DNA of 64,000 nucleotides from Prochlorococcus marinus str. MIT 0912 (GCF_027359595.1 NZ_CP114783.1:434001-498000); one strand, 5' to 3'; positions 26,425-34,539 are shown, counted from the first letter of the stretch. Made by a program: numbers and translations. Notes: generated by a model from the letters alone, not told the origin.

Positions 26425-26458
26425 GCCTCTTCCGTAATGACAGAGAAGAGGCCTTTTT
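26425..26458. terminator. Bidirectional terminator after hli cluster copy 1
   Basis: GCCTCTTC pairs perfectly with GAAGAGGC (8 bp), flanked by an A-run and a T-run, so it can end transcripts from both sides. In cluster copy 2 the left arm is GCTCCTTC, which breaks two pairs. Confidence 0.8.
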
Positions 26459-26478
26459 ATTAGTTATAAAACTAAGGA

Positions 26479-26604
26479 CTAAACAATTCCTGGAATGATC
26501 CAACCTGTTATTCCGTAGTTAATCACTGCAGCAAAGAAGCCCATCATCGCTAGACGACCATTCATTTGCTCTGCTGTTTTCCAGTAGTTAGTTTCTTTGT
26601 TCAT
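26479..26604 (-). CDS. hli: High-light-inducible protein (41 residues)
   Basis: One transmembrane helix with E-x-x-NGR-x-AMMGF (EQMNGRLAMMGFF), the chlorophyll-binding motif of the light-harvesting-like superfamily, ending TGWIIPGIV. Binds chlorophyll and carotenoid at photosystems or their assembly intermediates and dissipates excess energy. Its ATG shares one base with the stop of the previous gene, showing an operon. Identical copy at 59960. Confidence 0.92.
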   Translation of the reverse strand: MNKETNYWKTAEQMNGRLAMMGFFAAVINYGITGWIIPGIV

Positions 26605-26750
26605 TACACGAAACCTGGAATGATTTGACCGGTTGTGGCATAAGCACCGACTAGAGCAATGCATCCAAATAATGCTGCATAGCCGTTAAGCCTTTCTGCT
26701 GTTACCTTTTCAGGATCGATGTTTCTGTTGCTGTTGTTTTGAGTAGTCAT
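26604..26750 (-). CDS. hli: High-light-inducible protein, variant cassette copy 1 (48 residues)
   Basis: Ends TTGQIIPGFV like its neighbours. The helix motif is changed: AERLNGYAALFGCIAL, with Tyr instead of the usual Arg after NG, so one chlorophyll-ligand position of the classical motif is altered. The first 20 residues (NNSNRNIDPEKVT) differ entirely from the counterpart at 60085 although the length is the same. Overlaps both neighbours by one base. Confidence 0.88.
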   Translation of the reverse strand: MTTQNNSNRNIDPEKVTAERLNGYAALFGCIALVGAYATTGQIIPGFV

Positions 26751-26869
26751 TAAACGACACCTGGGATAAGTTGACCGGTTGTTAGGTAGATACCTGTTAG
26801 AAGAACGAATGCCATCATGGCTGGTCTGCCGATGCTTCTTTCTAAGATCGTTTTGTTAGATGGTTGCAT
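26750..26869 (-). CDS. hli: High-light-inducible protein (39 residues)
   Basis: Helix motif ERSIGRPAMMAFVLL, where the usual N-G-R is I-G-R, followed by YLTTGQLIPGVV. Very short, near the lower limit for this family. Overlaps the next gene by one base. Identical copy at 60231. Confidence 0.9.
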   Translation of the reverse strand: MQPSNKTILERSIGRPAMMAFVLLTGIYLTTGQLIPGVV

Positions 26870-26902
26870 TGTTTTAGTAGTTACTTGTTAGTAGTTATTG
26901 GT

Positions 26903-27109
26903 TTAGAAAATTCCAGGAATGATTTGACCTGTTGTGAAGTATGAAACCAAAAGACTGACCATTCCGATCATTGCCCAACGGCCATTTGTCTTTTCTGCTT
27001 CTTCTGGATAACTGGTGTAGTCCTCTACAAGCTGAGGCTGTGTTTCACGGCCAAAGATATTTTGCTTGCCGTACTCAGTGATTACTTGAGATGAGGTTGA
27101 ACTTGTCAT
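26903..27109 (-). CDS. hli: High-light-inducible protein (68 residues), first of the cluster
   Basis: Longer N-terminal part (EYGKQNIFGRETQPQL) then EKTNGRWAMIGMVSL, the full E-x-x-NGR-[WL]AM-x-G motif, and TTGQIIPGIF. First gene after the putative promoter; an HLR1-like element lies just upstream. Same sequence as the gene at 60384. Confidence 0.93.
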   Translation of the reverse strand: MTSSTSSQVITEYGKQNIFGRETQPQLVEDYTSYPEEAEKTNGRWAMIGMVSLLVSYFTTGQIIPGIF

Positions 27110-27124
27110 TACTGGAATTGCGTT

Positions 27125-27142
27125 GATGTGAAGTAATGTAAA
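27125..27142 (-). promoter_or_regulatory. HLR1-like element before hli cluster copy 1
   Basis: Read on the minus strand: TTTACATT, two bases, TTCACATC. HLR1 (bound by RpaB in cyanobacteria) is two copies of [GT]TTACA[TA][TA] spaced by two bases. The first half-site matches fully, the second has two mismatches. It lies 15 bases before the ATG, closer than expected for an upstream activator site. Confidence 0.45.
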
Positions 27143-27241
27143 GTATGGATTTTTTAAGTGAAAGATACGGTCGGGTACGGCTTACTCACTTTATGAAGAT
27201 CTTAAAGTCGATTTTCAATAAAAAATTCCAATGAAGATTAC

Positions 27242-27442
27242 TTAGTGAATTAAATACAGAATTGCTAAATCCTGATTAGATTCTGCGACTTTCCTTCTTA
27301 AAAAAGTTAATGCCTCATCATTCATATTTGACTCAGCAATCATTTTTTCGGCTTCATTAATACCATGCTCAAGATTTTTAATTTTTAATTGAAGAACCTC
27401 CCTATCTTTTCTGCACTGCGCAAGTGTGAAGTCATCAATCAT
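27242..27442 (-). CDS. Small coiled-coil protein
   Basis: 66 residues, strongly helical and charged (KIKNLEHGINEAEKMIAES), likely a short coiled coil. It lies 34 bases downstream of the amidotransferase gene on the same strand. Not recognised. Confidence 0.6.
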   Translation of the reverse strand: MIDDFTLAQCRKDREVLQLKIKNLEHGINEAEKMIAESNMNDEALTFLRRKVAESNQDLAILYLIH

Positions 27443-27475
27443 TTTAGTAAATATTTAAGCGGCTAAAAATCTTAC

Positions 27476-28207
27476 TTAGATTAATAGGTCAAATAAAGTG
27501 TTTAAAAACTCTAATCTAGAATCTAATGTTTTATGACCAAATTCTTTTTGTTGTTGTTTTAAAATGGATTGACCGTCTGCCCCTAATGCTGAAGAAATAA
27601 GTTTATGATCTTCTGAAATCCACGTATCAACCATCTCATCGTCAATCTCAACGTGAAATTGCATCCCATAAGCTAATGGACCAATACTAAATAATTGCTC
27701 CTTACATCTACAACTACTAGCAATAAGCTCTGCAGAATTAGGCAATAAAATTCTATCTCCATGCCAATGCAAAACAGGGAAAGGATGTCTTAAAAGTCTT
27801 GTCAATTTAAAGTTATCCTCTAGTGATTGAGGAAAGATATTGTCCCACCCTATTTCAGCTAATGGTTGATGGGATACCTCATCCTGAATCATTTCAACAT
27901 CACCACCAGCTGCATAGGCTAAAAGTTGAGCACCCAAGCATACTCCTATCAACCCAACGCCTTGATTTAAGGCTTCTTTTATTAGACCAATTTCTTCAAC
28001 AAGCCATGGATAAGTTGAAGTACCAATGTCTCTTATACCCATAGGTCCACCCAACACCAAAAGTAAATCTCCATTCCTAAGTTCTGGTAGAGAGTCTCCT
28101 AGATCCAAACGAAAAGTACAAACACTAAATCCTCTTTCCTCAGCAAGGTTGACAAACAATCCGGGGCGCTCGCGTTCTAAATGCTGAAGAACAAGTAAAC
28201 GACTCAT
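27476..28207 (-). CDS. Class I glutamine amidotransferase-like protein
   Basis: 243 residues. LVLGGPMGIRD at 50-60, GVCLGAQLLAYAAGG at 88-102 with the nucleophile Cys90, and GMQFHVEID at 181-189 with His185 and Glu187 complete the catalytic triad. It resembles stand-alone GMP-synthase-like amidotransferases, which hydrolyse Gln or gamma-glutamyl compounds. The ammonia acceptor is unknown. Confidence 0.92.
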   Translation of the reverse strand: MSRLLVLQHLERERPGLFVNLAEERGFSVCTFRLDLGDSLPELRNGDLLLVLGGPMGIRDIGTSTYPWLVEEIGLIKEALNQGVGLIGVCLGAQLLAYAAGGDVEMIQDEVSHQPLAEIGWDNIFPQSLEDNFKLTRLLRHPFPVLHWHGDRILLPNSAELIASSCRCKEQLFSIGPLAYGMQFHVEIDDEMVDTWISEDHKLISSALGADGQSILKQQQKEFGHKTLDSRLEFLNTLFDLLI

Positions 28208-28214
28208 AAATAAA

Positions 28215-28454
28215 TTAAAAGTCTACATTTTCATTTGGCGTAAAAACCGAGCAATACAACTTGATAAACAGCTCTGCCTCACTTTCATCTTTACCCTCAT
28301 ATTTGAGTTTAAGGTCTTTTATTGCGACTAAAGCAGTTTTCTCTTTCAACCTATATCTTGCACAAGTATCTAGAACTTTAAACATTCGGGTTGTAACTGC
28401 TCCCGAAGGAGTGCTTAGGCCCAAAAAGACAGTAAATAATAATAGATATTTCAT
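28215..28454 (-). CDS. Exported two-Cys protein
   Basis: 79 residues with a signal peptide (KYLLLFTVFLGLSTPSGAV). Mature part has Cys31 and Cys68; LTCARY... leads to KDLKL with Leu50 at Cys31+19. The same C-to-L-x-L spacing occurs in the proteins at 9836, 30785 and 45771. Probably one disulfide in the periplasm. Seven bases upstream of the amidotransferase gene, same strand. Function unknown. Confidence 0.7.
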   Translation of the reverse strand: MKYLLLFTVFLGLSTPSGAVTTRMFKVLDTCARYRLKEKTALVAIKDLKLKYEGKDESEAELFIKLYCSVFTPNENVDF

Positions 28455-28463
28455 ATAGATAAT

Positions 28464-28598
28464 TCAATCATCTTTTTTAGATAAAGCTCTAGAACGTTGG
28501 AACCATTTATTGCTTCTATACAAAAGGAGAAACATTTTAGACAATAGAATAAAAGTAAGCGCTTCTAAATAAATAAAAAAATGATCATTCAAATTCAT
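28464..28598 (-). CDS. Single-helix membrane microprotein (44 residues)
   Basis: ATG frame in the gap. Hydrophobic helix (FIYLEALTFILLSKMFLLLY) and a basic tail. Ends nine bases before the exported protein gene on the same strand. Not recognised. Confidence 0.5.
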   Translation of the reverse strand: MNLNDHFFIYLEALTFILLSKMFLLLYRSNKWFQRSRALSKKDD

Positions 28599-28620
28599 AT
28601 TTTTCTTAATTTACATTTGA

Positions 28621-28866
28621 TTAAAGTTGCTTGAGTTCATCATCTGTTAATGAGCAAAAACCACCTGAGCATCTTTCAGATTTATTTAAATCTGCAACGG
28701 ACTCCGATCCACCGATAATTAAATTATGATTTGACATTTTATAAAATTTCTCGTGAACAGAATCACTGAACTTTTTTTCCTTCTCATACTCTAATTCGCA
28801 CGGATCAATGTTGTCATCAAACCACTCATCGTATTGAATATAATTTGACTTTGCATAATATGTCAT
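28621..28866 (-). CDS. Small acidic protein with CSGGFC motif
   Basis: 81 residues, very acidic and aromatic N-terminal half (YDEWFDDNIDPCELEYEKE), then SERCSGGFCSLTDDEL at the end. The C-x4-C near the C-terminus could be a redox or metal site. Not recognised. Confidence 0.6.
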   Translation of the reverse strand: MTYYAKSNYIQYDEWFDDNIDPCELEYEKEKKFSDSVHEKFYKMSNHNLIIGGSESVADLNKSERCSGGFCSLTDDELKQL

Positions 28867-29056
28867 ATACCTAGACTAATACGACATAGGAATAAATACC
28901 ACCCATTCAAGTCAAAGCTAGTTTGGTTGTTTTTCAACAAGTTCCTTAAGATATTTCTTTTTGAGTAGCTTTTTTCTTTCTTTCAAGAACCTTTTTAATT
29001 GTTGTAACTTCAAATCGATCGGTGAAGATATTCAGCAGATTCAATGTACATCAAAG

Positions 29057-29431
29057 TTATTTTGATGTAATGCATTTTGTAGAACTATCATTACCATCAA
29101 GCTTTTGAATTTTGGATATATCCAAATCAGATATCTCCAGCCCATAAAGTTCAGCGATCTTAGTCATCGCCAAACCTTCTGCATCTGTCCATGCTTCTGC
29201 TAATACCGACCAGGTTTTTTGACTAAATTCAACTCCCAAATTTTCGTTGTTAGCTCTTTTTTTATCTATCTCCACCACTTTCTTTAGCCCATCCGTAGAC
29301 AGGTGACTTTTAATCCTTAAGAAAACAACCTCCAACATTGAGTAATAAAACTTTTCCATTGCTTTGTTATATGCCCATTCAGCTTCCTTTTGCGCCTTTT
29401 TTGCAGATTCAGTTGTAATCTCCATACTCAT
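29057..29431 (-). CDS. Helical hypothetical protein (124 residues)
   Basis: Soluble, predicted nearly all helical, with an Ala/Lys-rich start (ESAKKAQKEAEWAYNKAMEK) and a later TWSVLAEAWTDAEGLAMTK. No membrane segment. Not recognised; could be phage-derived or lineage-specific. Confidence 0.65.
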   Translation of the reverse strand: MSMEITTESAKKAQKEAEWAYNKAMEKFYYSMLEVVFLRIKSHLSTDGLKKVVEIDKKRANNENLGVEFSQKTWSVLAEAWTDAEGLAMTKIAELYGLEISDLDISKIQKLDGNDSSTKCITSK

Positions 29432-29618
29432 TTTTTCTTTAAGGAAGTGAGTTCTTTCATATATTGTAGTTATCTGAGTTATGTCTTTAAGAATAAAATT
29501 TGAAAATCAGCTCGTAAAAAAATAATTTAAATAAGTGCTATCCTCAAAATCAAATAAATTTTTACTAACTGCTCTTTCCATTAAACCTATGGTTTTGTCG
29601 ATTACATTAAATTGAAAA

Positions 29619-29903
29619 ATGTCTTTAGAGCTTACAGATTTAATCAAAGATTTTATAGCAACAAACCTCCTCTCAAAAGTTGAACTAGATTTCTTGGAGA
29701 GTGAACTATGGGAGACCCTCGAGCATATCGATGAAATAACTTCCTTGACCTCTGCTCCAGTCAATATTTCTAAAGAATTGAAATTAAAAGATGGTTCATC
29801 ATGGCAATTATGTTGTGCAGCAGTACTTGATGATGCCAGACCACAAAAAAACTCTCGAACAGAACAACTTAGAAAATTAATAGAAAAATTTTCTCTCCAA
29901 TAG
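29619..29903 (+). CDS. Small helical protein, paralogue of the gene at 7756
   Basis: 94 residues. GSSWQLCCAAVLDDARP aligns with GSSWLTCFASILDKANP of the protein at 7756; both start with an acidic helical region. A minus-strand frame overlapping it (29507-29764) lacks such support, so this strand is preferred. Confidence 0.7.
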   Translation: MSLELTDLIKDFIATNLLSKVELDFLESELWETLEHIDEITSLTSAPVNISKELKLKDGSSWQLCCAAVLDDARPQKNSRTEQLRKLIEKFSLQ

Positions 29904-29963
29904 TTATCCTTCTCTAAGATTTAAATTTAATAGATTTGAAATGTTTGACAAGAGATATAAATC

Positions 29964-30440
29964 TCACTTATTTAATAAAATTATCTTTCTAAATTTATAA
30001 AAAAACATTCCTGTTTTCTCATAAAGATGTTTTGGTTCTTTTTTAAGTTCTAAATCATATGGATTGATAAAAATAGTCAACAATATTCTAAAGGCAGTAT
30101 AAAGATTTTTACTAGACTTTATATCCTGATATTTTTCATTTCTCAATTTGTTAATTATACGCTTATCTAACAAAGCCTCTAGAGAGTCAAGGGCTATATC
30201 TTTCTCCCTTGTACTGATTGTAGATAACAAAACCATCAATCCTTTTATTGATGAATCATCTCCGCTAATAACGTTATTAAGAACACTTTGATAGAGATTC
30301 TCCCATTTGTAGGGTTCGTTCCTAAAAAGGTTAGAAGCAGGCTCCTTTGAATTAAGCTTTAACAATCTCTTTTTTTCATCGTTATCGTCTTGAGCAGAAT
30401 TCCAATATTCATACAAAGGCGATGATTGAGCGATATTCAT
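29964..30440 (-). CDS. Helical hypothetical protein (158 residues)
   Basis: Soluble, helical throughout. Basic and acidic patches alternate (NDEKKRLLKLNSKEPASN, ISTREKDIALDSLEALLDKR). No membrane segment or known motif. Stands alone. Confidence 0.6.
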   Translation of the reverse strand: MNIAQSSPLYEYWNSAQDDNDEKKRLLKLNSKEPASNLFRNEPYKWENLYQSVLNNVISGDDSSIKGLMVLLSTISTREKDIALDSLEALLDKRIINKLRNEKYQDIKSSKNLYTAFRILLTIFINPYDLELKKEPKHLYEKTGMFFYKFRKIILLNK

Positions 30441-30784
30441 ATCTGTTTAGTGAGAATGAAAATTAAGTAAAATTAGAAATTACATTTACTTGGGTATGCA
30501 TTTTCACATCAGTGCATTGCATACAGAACTATTATTTCACAAGTGTATAAATCTGTTTCATTATGCGCTATCCATTTAAAATCAGATAAGAATACTGTTC
30601 CTAAAGAATATTTGATCTACTTCGTGTAAGTAGTATTACTAAAGGAAGAATAAATAATATACAGAAGTATTGAAGTCTATATTATTTGGATAAACATCAA
30701 CTTTTTTTACAACCACAATTTCTTAGTCAAAGATCAATAATTATCTAAATGTAATAGCTATAAATAATAAAAAGAACTCAAAAA
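30441..30784. other. Gene-free stretch with one inverted repeat
   Basis: GTATGCA at 30494-30500 pairs with TGCATAC at 30518-30524, without a T-run, so it is not a classical terminator. It could be an operator-like site or chance. Otherwise stop-dense, AT-rich. Confidence 0.4.
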
Positions 30785-30991
30785 CTACGAACAAATTATT
30801 TTTGCAGTATTATTCACGCCTATTGAAAAATCATCAATATTTAGATCTAAAGCCTCTAAGGTTTTTGCGGCATCAATTTTACCAGCCGCAAAACTTTCAC
30901 AAACGGAACTAACTTGATCAGTTCTTGATGCTTGCGTTTTTGTGGGAAATAAAAAGCAAAAGGATATTGGTAAAACAAGAAGTAATTTCAT
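30785..30991 (-). CDS. Exported two-Cys protein
   Basis: 68 residues with a signal peptide (KLLLVLPISFCFLFPTKTQA, cleavage after ASA-like residues). Mature part: SSVCESFAAGKIDAAKTLEA, then LDLN with Leu50 at Cys31+19, and Cys67 at the end. Belongs to the same pattern as 9836, 28215 and 45771. Function unknown. It sits six bases downstream of the gene at 30998. Confidence 0.7.
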   Translation of the reverse strand: MKLLLVLPISFCFLFPTKTQASRTDQVSSVCESFAAGKIDAAKTLEALDLNIDDFSIGVNNTAKIICS

Positions 30992-30997
30992 TTGGTC

Positions 30998-31201
30998 TTA
31001 GCTATTTTGAAAAGTTTTCTCCAATAAACTCACTTGAGTTCGATATGCATCACCTTTAGAGCCGCATAGTTTCTCATGATCCGTTAACGGAATCCAAGAC
31101 CAATCAAGTCTTACAGTTAAAGACCAGAACATAATGATGTGACCAAAAAAAAGGATGGGCCAATCAAGACCTATAAATTCAGAGTGAAAAACAGGATGCA
31201 T
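30998..31201 (-). CDS. Small membrane-associated protein
   Basis: 67 residues: hydrophobic Trp-rich segment (LDWPILFFGHIIMFWSLTV) and a polar tail with one Cys (DHEKLCGSKGDAYR). A GTAGGG-type element lies upstream at 31327. Likely co-transcribed with the exported two-Cys protein gene behind it. Confidence 0.6.
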   Translation of the reverse strand: MHPVFHSEFIGLDWPILFFGHIIMFWSLTVRLDWSWIPLTDHEKLCGSKGDAYRTQVSLLEKTFQNS

Positions 31202-31326
31202 TACTAAATCAAACAGAAATTGAAGAACTAGCTTGGTATGAACCCGCCAGGAGGAAAAGCGATAAAAGGGAAAAATTACCTAACTAAATTTTAACCACTT
31301 CTACTCTTGCTAAATGGATGGTAAAG

Positions 31327-31338
31327 GTAGGGACAACC
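31327..31338 (-). promoter_or_regulatory. GGTTAGCCCTAC-type element
   Basis: Minus strand reads GGTTGTCCCTAC, two mismatches to the element shared by the 36-residue membrane protein genes. It is 126 bases before the ATG of the gene ending at 30998. Confidence 0.35.
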
Positions 31339-31436
31339 AGCAAGAGTGATGTAACGCAAAAAGAAAAAAAACCTTAAAAACCAATGCTTATAGTTTATTT
31401 CGTCCTAAAAAACCAATGATTTAAAATTTTTATTTA

Positions 31437-31607
31437 ATGAGCGGCGACAATTTGCTTGGAGAACAACCTCTAAAGTTTTACTCAGAAGAGGTAACTGAAA
31501 CCAAAATCGAGCTAGTTCATCGCTTACTAATACTTAATGCTCAAAAAAATTCAATAGTAGATTTAGATAGAAAACACAAAGAATGGGGAAATGAATTAGC
31601 AAGTTAA
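31437..31607 (+). CDS. Small helical protein (56 residues)
   Basis: ATG frame in the gap: SGDNLLGEQPLKFYSEEVTE followed by a helix (ELVHRLLILNAQ) and a charged end. Soluble. Not recognised. Confidence 0.5.
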   Translation: MSGDNLLGEQPLKFYSEEVTETKIELVHRLLILNAQKNSIVDLDRKHKEWGNELAS

Positions 31608-31798
31608 AAAAATGCTCAGATGGGTTTAGAAAAGTCTTTTTATCAATAATTATCCATAATTCTTTTTTACAGCTTTGATAGATATAATTCTCAAGCCATA
31701 AAACCCTAAAAATCGTAGAGTTAAATCACATTTAATTTTTACCTAGGATATATTCATTTGTATTGTTTTTAAACTCATTTACTAGATCTTTTGGATCA

Positions 31799-32212
31799 AT
31801 GATTAATCAATTTTTAACTTTCTTCTTTTCAATTCTTATTCTTCTCACAATTACCCCCCATAAAGCAAATGCAATAATAACTGATCTGCCAGAGTGTGTT
31901 GTCGTAACGCACTGCGTGAGAGAAGACTTTAAAGTAAATGATTTAGAAAATGCTTTTAAGAAAGCAACCAAAATAGTTTCTGAAACAGCCAGAACAAAAA
32001 TAGTTGAAAAGACTGATTCATTTATTCATGCTGAAGCGAAGACAAAATGGAGAAGATATACCGATGATCTACTGCTCAAAGCAATTCCAGAAAAAGGTAT
32101 TATTCAAGTCAGATCAGAATCAAGAGTAGGAATTGGAGATAATGGTGTGAATCAGAAGAGAGTTGATGATTTTGCTTATCGTCTAATGACAGAAAGAGAC
32201 ATCACTAACTGA
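31799..32212 (+). CDS. Exported DUF1499 family protein
   Basis: 137 residues from the ATG at 31799, which gives a good signal peptide (FLTFFFSILILLTITPHKAN then A). A TTG at 31763 would add 12 residues. Mature part has PECVVVTHCVRED, RRYTDDLLLKAIPEKGIIQV and SRVGIGDNGVNQKRV: the DUF1499 pattern, as in the cytoplasmic member at 20351. Function unknown. Confidence 0.85.
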   Translation: MINQFLTFFFSILILLTITPHKANAIITDLPECVVVTHCVREDFKVNDLENAFKKATKIVSETARTKIVEKTDSFIHAEAKTKWRRYTDDLLLKAIPEKGIIQVRSESRVGIGDNGVNQKRVDDFAYRLMTERDITN

Positions 32213-32350
32213 CATACAAAAAATCAATTTAAATACCCCTGAAAAGTCATTGATTTTGAACATAATAAATTTTTCGATTAAGTTTGTTTGCGAAGGTATG
32301 GCTTAAGCGTAAAAAGTAAGTGATTTTTTATACAAATTGCTTTTCTTTTT

Positions 32351-32731
32351 ATGCTTCTAGCAGCATTTGAACCTGGTAGAGAAATGGCCATCGCCAACTT
32401 TTTCCTAGCCATTTTCTGTCTGTTTACCGTTGCCCTTCCTTTCTTACTCATCACCCGTGGAAACAAAACAGAAGCAAATCGGGACTTCATTGCAGCAACA
32501 GTTAACCCATGGTCTCAAGTTGTTAAAGAAGCTGAGTTAGCACAAGTGGTTCTATCTGAAATCACCTCGTCAGTAAAAATGGAAACCAATCTGGAAATAG
32601 CTTCTGAGCAAAATGTCGAGCCGAGTCTAGAATCAGGAGACGTTATTTCTCTGGAAATAAAGGGAAGTGATGAATTGGATGAGTCAACAACTCAAACATT
32701 ACCAGTGGAGGAAGAATTGTTAGCTGCTTAA
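32351..32731 (+). CDS. Membrane protein with long acidic tail
   Basis: 126 residues. One or two hydrophobic segments at about 14-35 (ANFFLAIFCLFTVALPFLLI), then an acidic, Ser/Glu-rich tail (SLESGDVISLEIKGSDELDE). An alternative ATG at 32384 (MAIANFF) is close to the helix. Followed by a strong terminator at 32772. Not recognised. Confidence 0.65.
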   Translation: MLLAAFEPGREMAIANFFLAIFCLFTVALPFLLITRGNKTEANRDFIAATVNPWSQVVKEAELAQVVLSEITSSVKMETNLEIASEQNVEPSLESGDVISLEIKGSDELDESTTQTLPVEEELLAA

Positions 32732-32771
32732 AATCTAAACACTACTAGTAAATTCAGATTGTCAGACGATT

Positions 32772-32798
32772 AAAAAGGGGCAACTTAAGCCCCTTTTT
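32772..32798. terminator. Bidirectional terminator
   Basis: GGGGC pairs with GCCCC, extended by A-run/T-run on both sides (AAAAA/TTTTT). Lies between convergent genes ending at 32731 and 32809, so it can serve both. Confidence 0.85.
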
Positions 32799-32808
32799 AA
32801 TGATCTAT

Positions 32809-33003
32809 TTAACTTTTCGGTTCCATCTGATTCATATATAGAACATGAGGGTGTTTACTCCCGCCTTCACTAGCGTCTATCCATTCTTTGTATTCCTCTC
32901 TTAATGCTTGACTGTCTTTCCCACCTAATTCTTTTATCCTTCGGAAAGCGTCCTTCATTGTCACGTCAAGTGTTCTTTTTAAACTGATCGAAGGTATCTT
33001 CAT
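32809..33003 (-). CDS. Small basic helical protein
   Basis: 64 residues (SLKRTLDVTMKDAFRRIKEL, then GGKDSQALREEYKEWIDASE). Soluble. Its ATG overlaps the TGA of the preceding microprotein gene (ATGA), so they are coupled. Not recognised. Confidence 0.6.
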   Translation of the reverse strand: MKIPSISLKRTLDVTMKDAFRRIKELGGKDSQALREEYKEWIDASEGGSKHPHVLYMNQMEPKS

Positions 33004-33101
33004 ACTAAATTACCCACCAAAGAATCAGTAATGAAAGTACAAACCAAAAATGCAAATGTCATTGCCAAGGGTTTTTGAAATAGTTCATTTGGTGAGTTCA
33101 T
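33000..33101 (-). CDS. Single-helix membrane microprotein (33 residues)
   Basis: Frame MNSPNELFQKPLAMTFAFLV and a short end. One transmembrane helix. The stop TGA overlaps the next ATG by four bases in ATGA, evidence of real translation. Confidence 0.55.
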   Translation of the reverse strand: MNSPNELFQKPLAMTFAFLVCTFITDSLVGNLV

Positions 33102-33112
33102 CTAAATATCTA

Positions 33113-33310
33113 TCAACTAGCGAAGCATGCTAATGAAGCACAATAAATAAAAAGAAAACACATTTCTAATGGTTTACGTGAAAAAACGGAGAGGTAAAAT
33201 TGATTTGATTTCATATATACATCATCTAAATGTTTGATACGTGCTGCGTGTTCGGGTTCCCCATATAACATTGCATATAAATAGGTTGTGAAGATTAGCA
33301 AGATCGCCAT
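33113..33310 (-). CDS. Small two-helix membrane protein
   Basis: 65 residues: hydrophobic ends (AILLIFTTYLYAMLY and MCFLFIYCASLACF) and a charged middle. Divergent from the exported protein gene at 33320 with only nine bases between start codons, so they share a very compact promoter region or one is spurious. Confidence 0.5.
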   Translation of the reverse strand: MAILLIFTTYLYAMLYGEPEHAARIKHLDDVYMKSNQFYLSVFSRKPLEMCFLFIYCASLACFAS

Positions 33311-33319
33311 TATGAAAAT

Positions 33320-33649
33320 ATGAAACGCTTATTTCCTTTATTATTAATATCCTTGGTTCTCTTATTTTCTTCAGTCATATCAGCTAATGCTGAGTCGGAA
33401 TTTGAGATGTATTTAAGAGATTTTTATCAAAAACAAGAGAAAGCAAGCAACATACTGAAAGAAATTGAGATAGATTTAAAAGATGGATCCAGAGACAGAG
33501 TTTGTGCAAGGCAAAGAGAAGCTGCTAGCTATGGAATCGAAGCTACAGAGTCGTTGATTAAAGCATTTAAAACAAATGGTTCTAAAACTGAAATAGAGAA
33601 TCTTCAAGCAGGGCTAGATAAATGGAGAGAGTTGAGAGACTATTGCTAG
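33320..33649 (+). CDS. Exported helical protein (109 residues)
   Basis: Signal peptide KRLFPLLLISLVLLFSSVIS with cleavage after ANA. The mature part is helical (EFEMYLRDFYQKQEKASNIL) and has Cys62 and Cys109. Length and all-helical character resemble small lumenal or periplasmic four-helix proteins, but no family is assigned. Confidence 0.65.
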   Translation: MKRLFPLLLISLVLLFSSVISANAESEFEMYLRDFYQKQEKASNILKEIEIDLKDGSRDRVCARQREAASYGIEATESLIKAFKTNGSKTEIENLQAGLDKWRELRDYC

Positions 33650-33671
33650 CAACTTTTCTCTTGCAAAGTAA

Positions 33672-33920
33672 ATGGATTTATTAGTTATTGTTTTTTTTAT
33701 TGCCACAATTTGGCTCATAAGAAAATTGGCATGGAATGTAGAAGAGGGAACCAATGAACAAAGAGAACGAAATCCAGAGTTAAATACAAAAAACTTCGAT
33801 ATGCATGAAAGAAGACTTGAACAATTTTCAAAGTCAAAATACAAAAACCGTATGTTTTATATTGGCGCTGATGGTACTTGCTACTATTACTCAGCTACTG
33901 GAAGAAAAATTTTTTGCTGA
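33672..33920 (+). CDS. Membrane-anchored protein with C-terminal YYYS tail
   Basis: 82 residues. N-terminal helix (LLVIVFFIATIWLIRKL), charged middle (NEQRERNPELNTKNFDMH), then FYIGADGTCYYYSATGRKIF. The stop codon overlaps the ATG of the next gene. Not recognised. Confidence 0.6.
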   Translation: MDLLVIVFFIATIWLIRKLAWNVEEGTNEQRERNPELNTKNFDMHERRLEQFSKSKYKNRMFYIGADGTCYYYSATGRKIFC

Positions 33921-34060
33921 TGGATGAAATATCTCAATGGGTTATTGCTGCTTTAATTGGAACATCTATTGCCGTCTTCTTGGCTTGGTTTAACAAATCC
34001 GGTTCGGACTTTAAAGACGGATTTGGGCCAAAAAGCAAAAGGACGAAAAAGAAAACATAA
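33920..34060 (+). CDS. Single-helix membrane microprotein with basic tail
   Basis: 46 residues from the ATG that shares its A with the preceding stop (TGATG). Helix VIAALIGTSIAVFLAWF then a Lys-rich end (KSKRTKKKT). A longer upstream frame is less likely. Co-translated with the previous gene. Confidence 0.6.
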   Translation: MDEISQWVIAALIGTSIAVFLAWFNKSGSDFKDGFGPKSKRTKKKT

Positions 34061-34251
34061 ATTGCATCTTCTAAAAAATTAAAAAGCTTTGTACGTGCAC
34101 TATTTAGGACTCAATGAACCTAGAGGCAAAAGGCATCTGACGGATTACTAGAGCAATTACAATAAAAAAATCAATCTACTTAAAACGACAAGTGGCAAAT
34201 CAATCAAATGAACAAGCGCCTAAATATTTTTTAATCGAAAGATAATCAGTA

Positions 34252-34539
34252 TTATTTACTTCCTACTCCAGTAAAAACAAATCCATTAAGAATACAGAAA
34301 TCATAAGCAAAAAGCTTAAGATGTTCAGGCATCTCAATCCATTTCATTTCCTCAATTTTATTTAATTGCTCTGAACTTAGATTCTCTGCTTTAGCATATT
34401 CCAGCATCATCTTTGACCAACTATCAGAATAAATATCTACGTAAAATGCCTTTTGATTTTGATCAAAGAAATTAATTTTATCTTGCTTTGTACTAACTTT
34501 TTTAGACAGTTGCTTATAGTATTCAATGTCCGATGTCAT
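34252..34539 (-). CDS. Hypothetical helical protein (95 residues)
   Basis: Soluble, helical (DIEYYKQLSKKVSTKQDKIN, YSDSWSKMMLEYAKAENLSS), ending FCILNGFVFTGVGSK. No motif recognised. Confidence 0.6.
   Translation of the reverse strand: MTSDIEYYKQLSKKVSTKQDKINFFDQNQKAFYVDIYSDSWSKMMLEYAKAENLSSEQLNKIEEMKWIEMPEHLKLFAYDFCILNGFVFTGVGSK

Larger units (their letters stand above)
26425..27183 (-). repeat. hli cluster copy 1 of a 0.76-kb duplication
   Basis: This segment matches 59906-60664 at a constant offset of 33481 bases. By eye it is identical except for two bases in the terminator and the interior of the third hli gene (about 26634-26747). The identity includes about 74 bases upstream of the first gene, then stops sharply at 27183. 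Confidence 0.9.

Noticed and set aside
29507-29764. 85-residue minus-strand frame
   Set aside because: It overlaps the plus-strand gene at 29619, which is supported by similarity to 7756.
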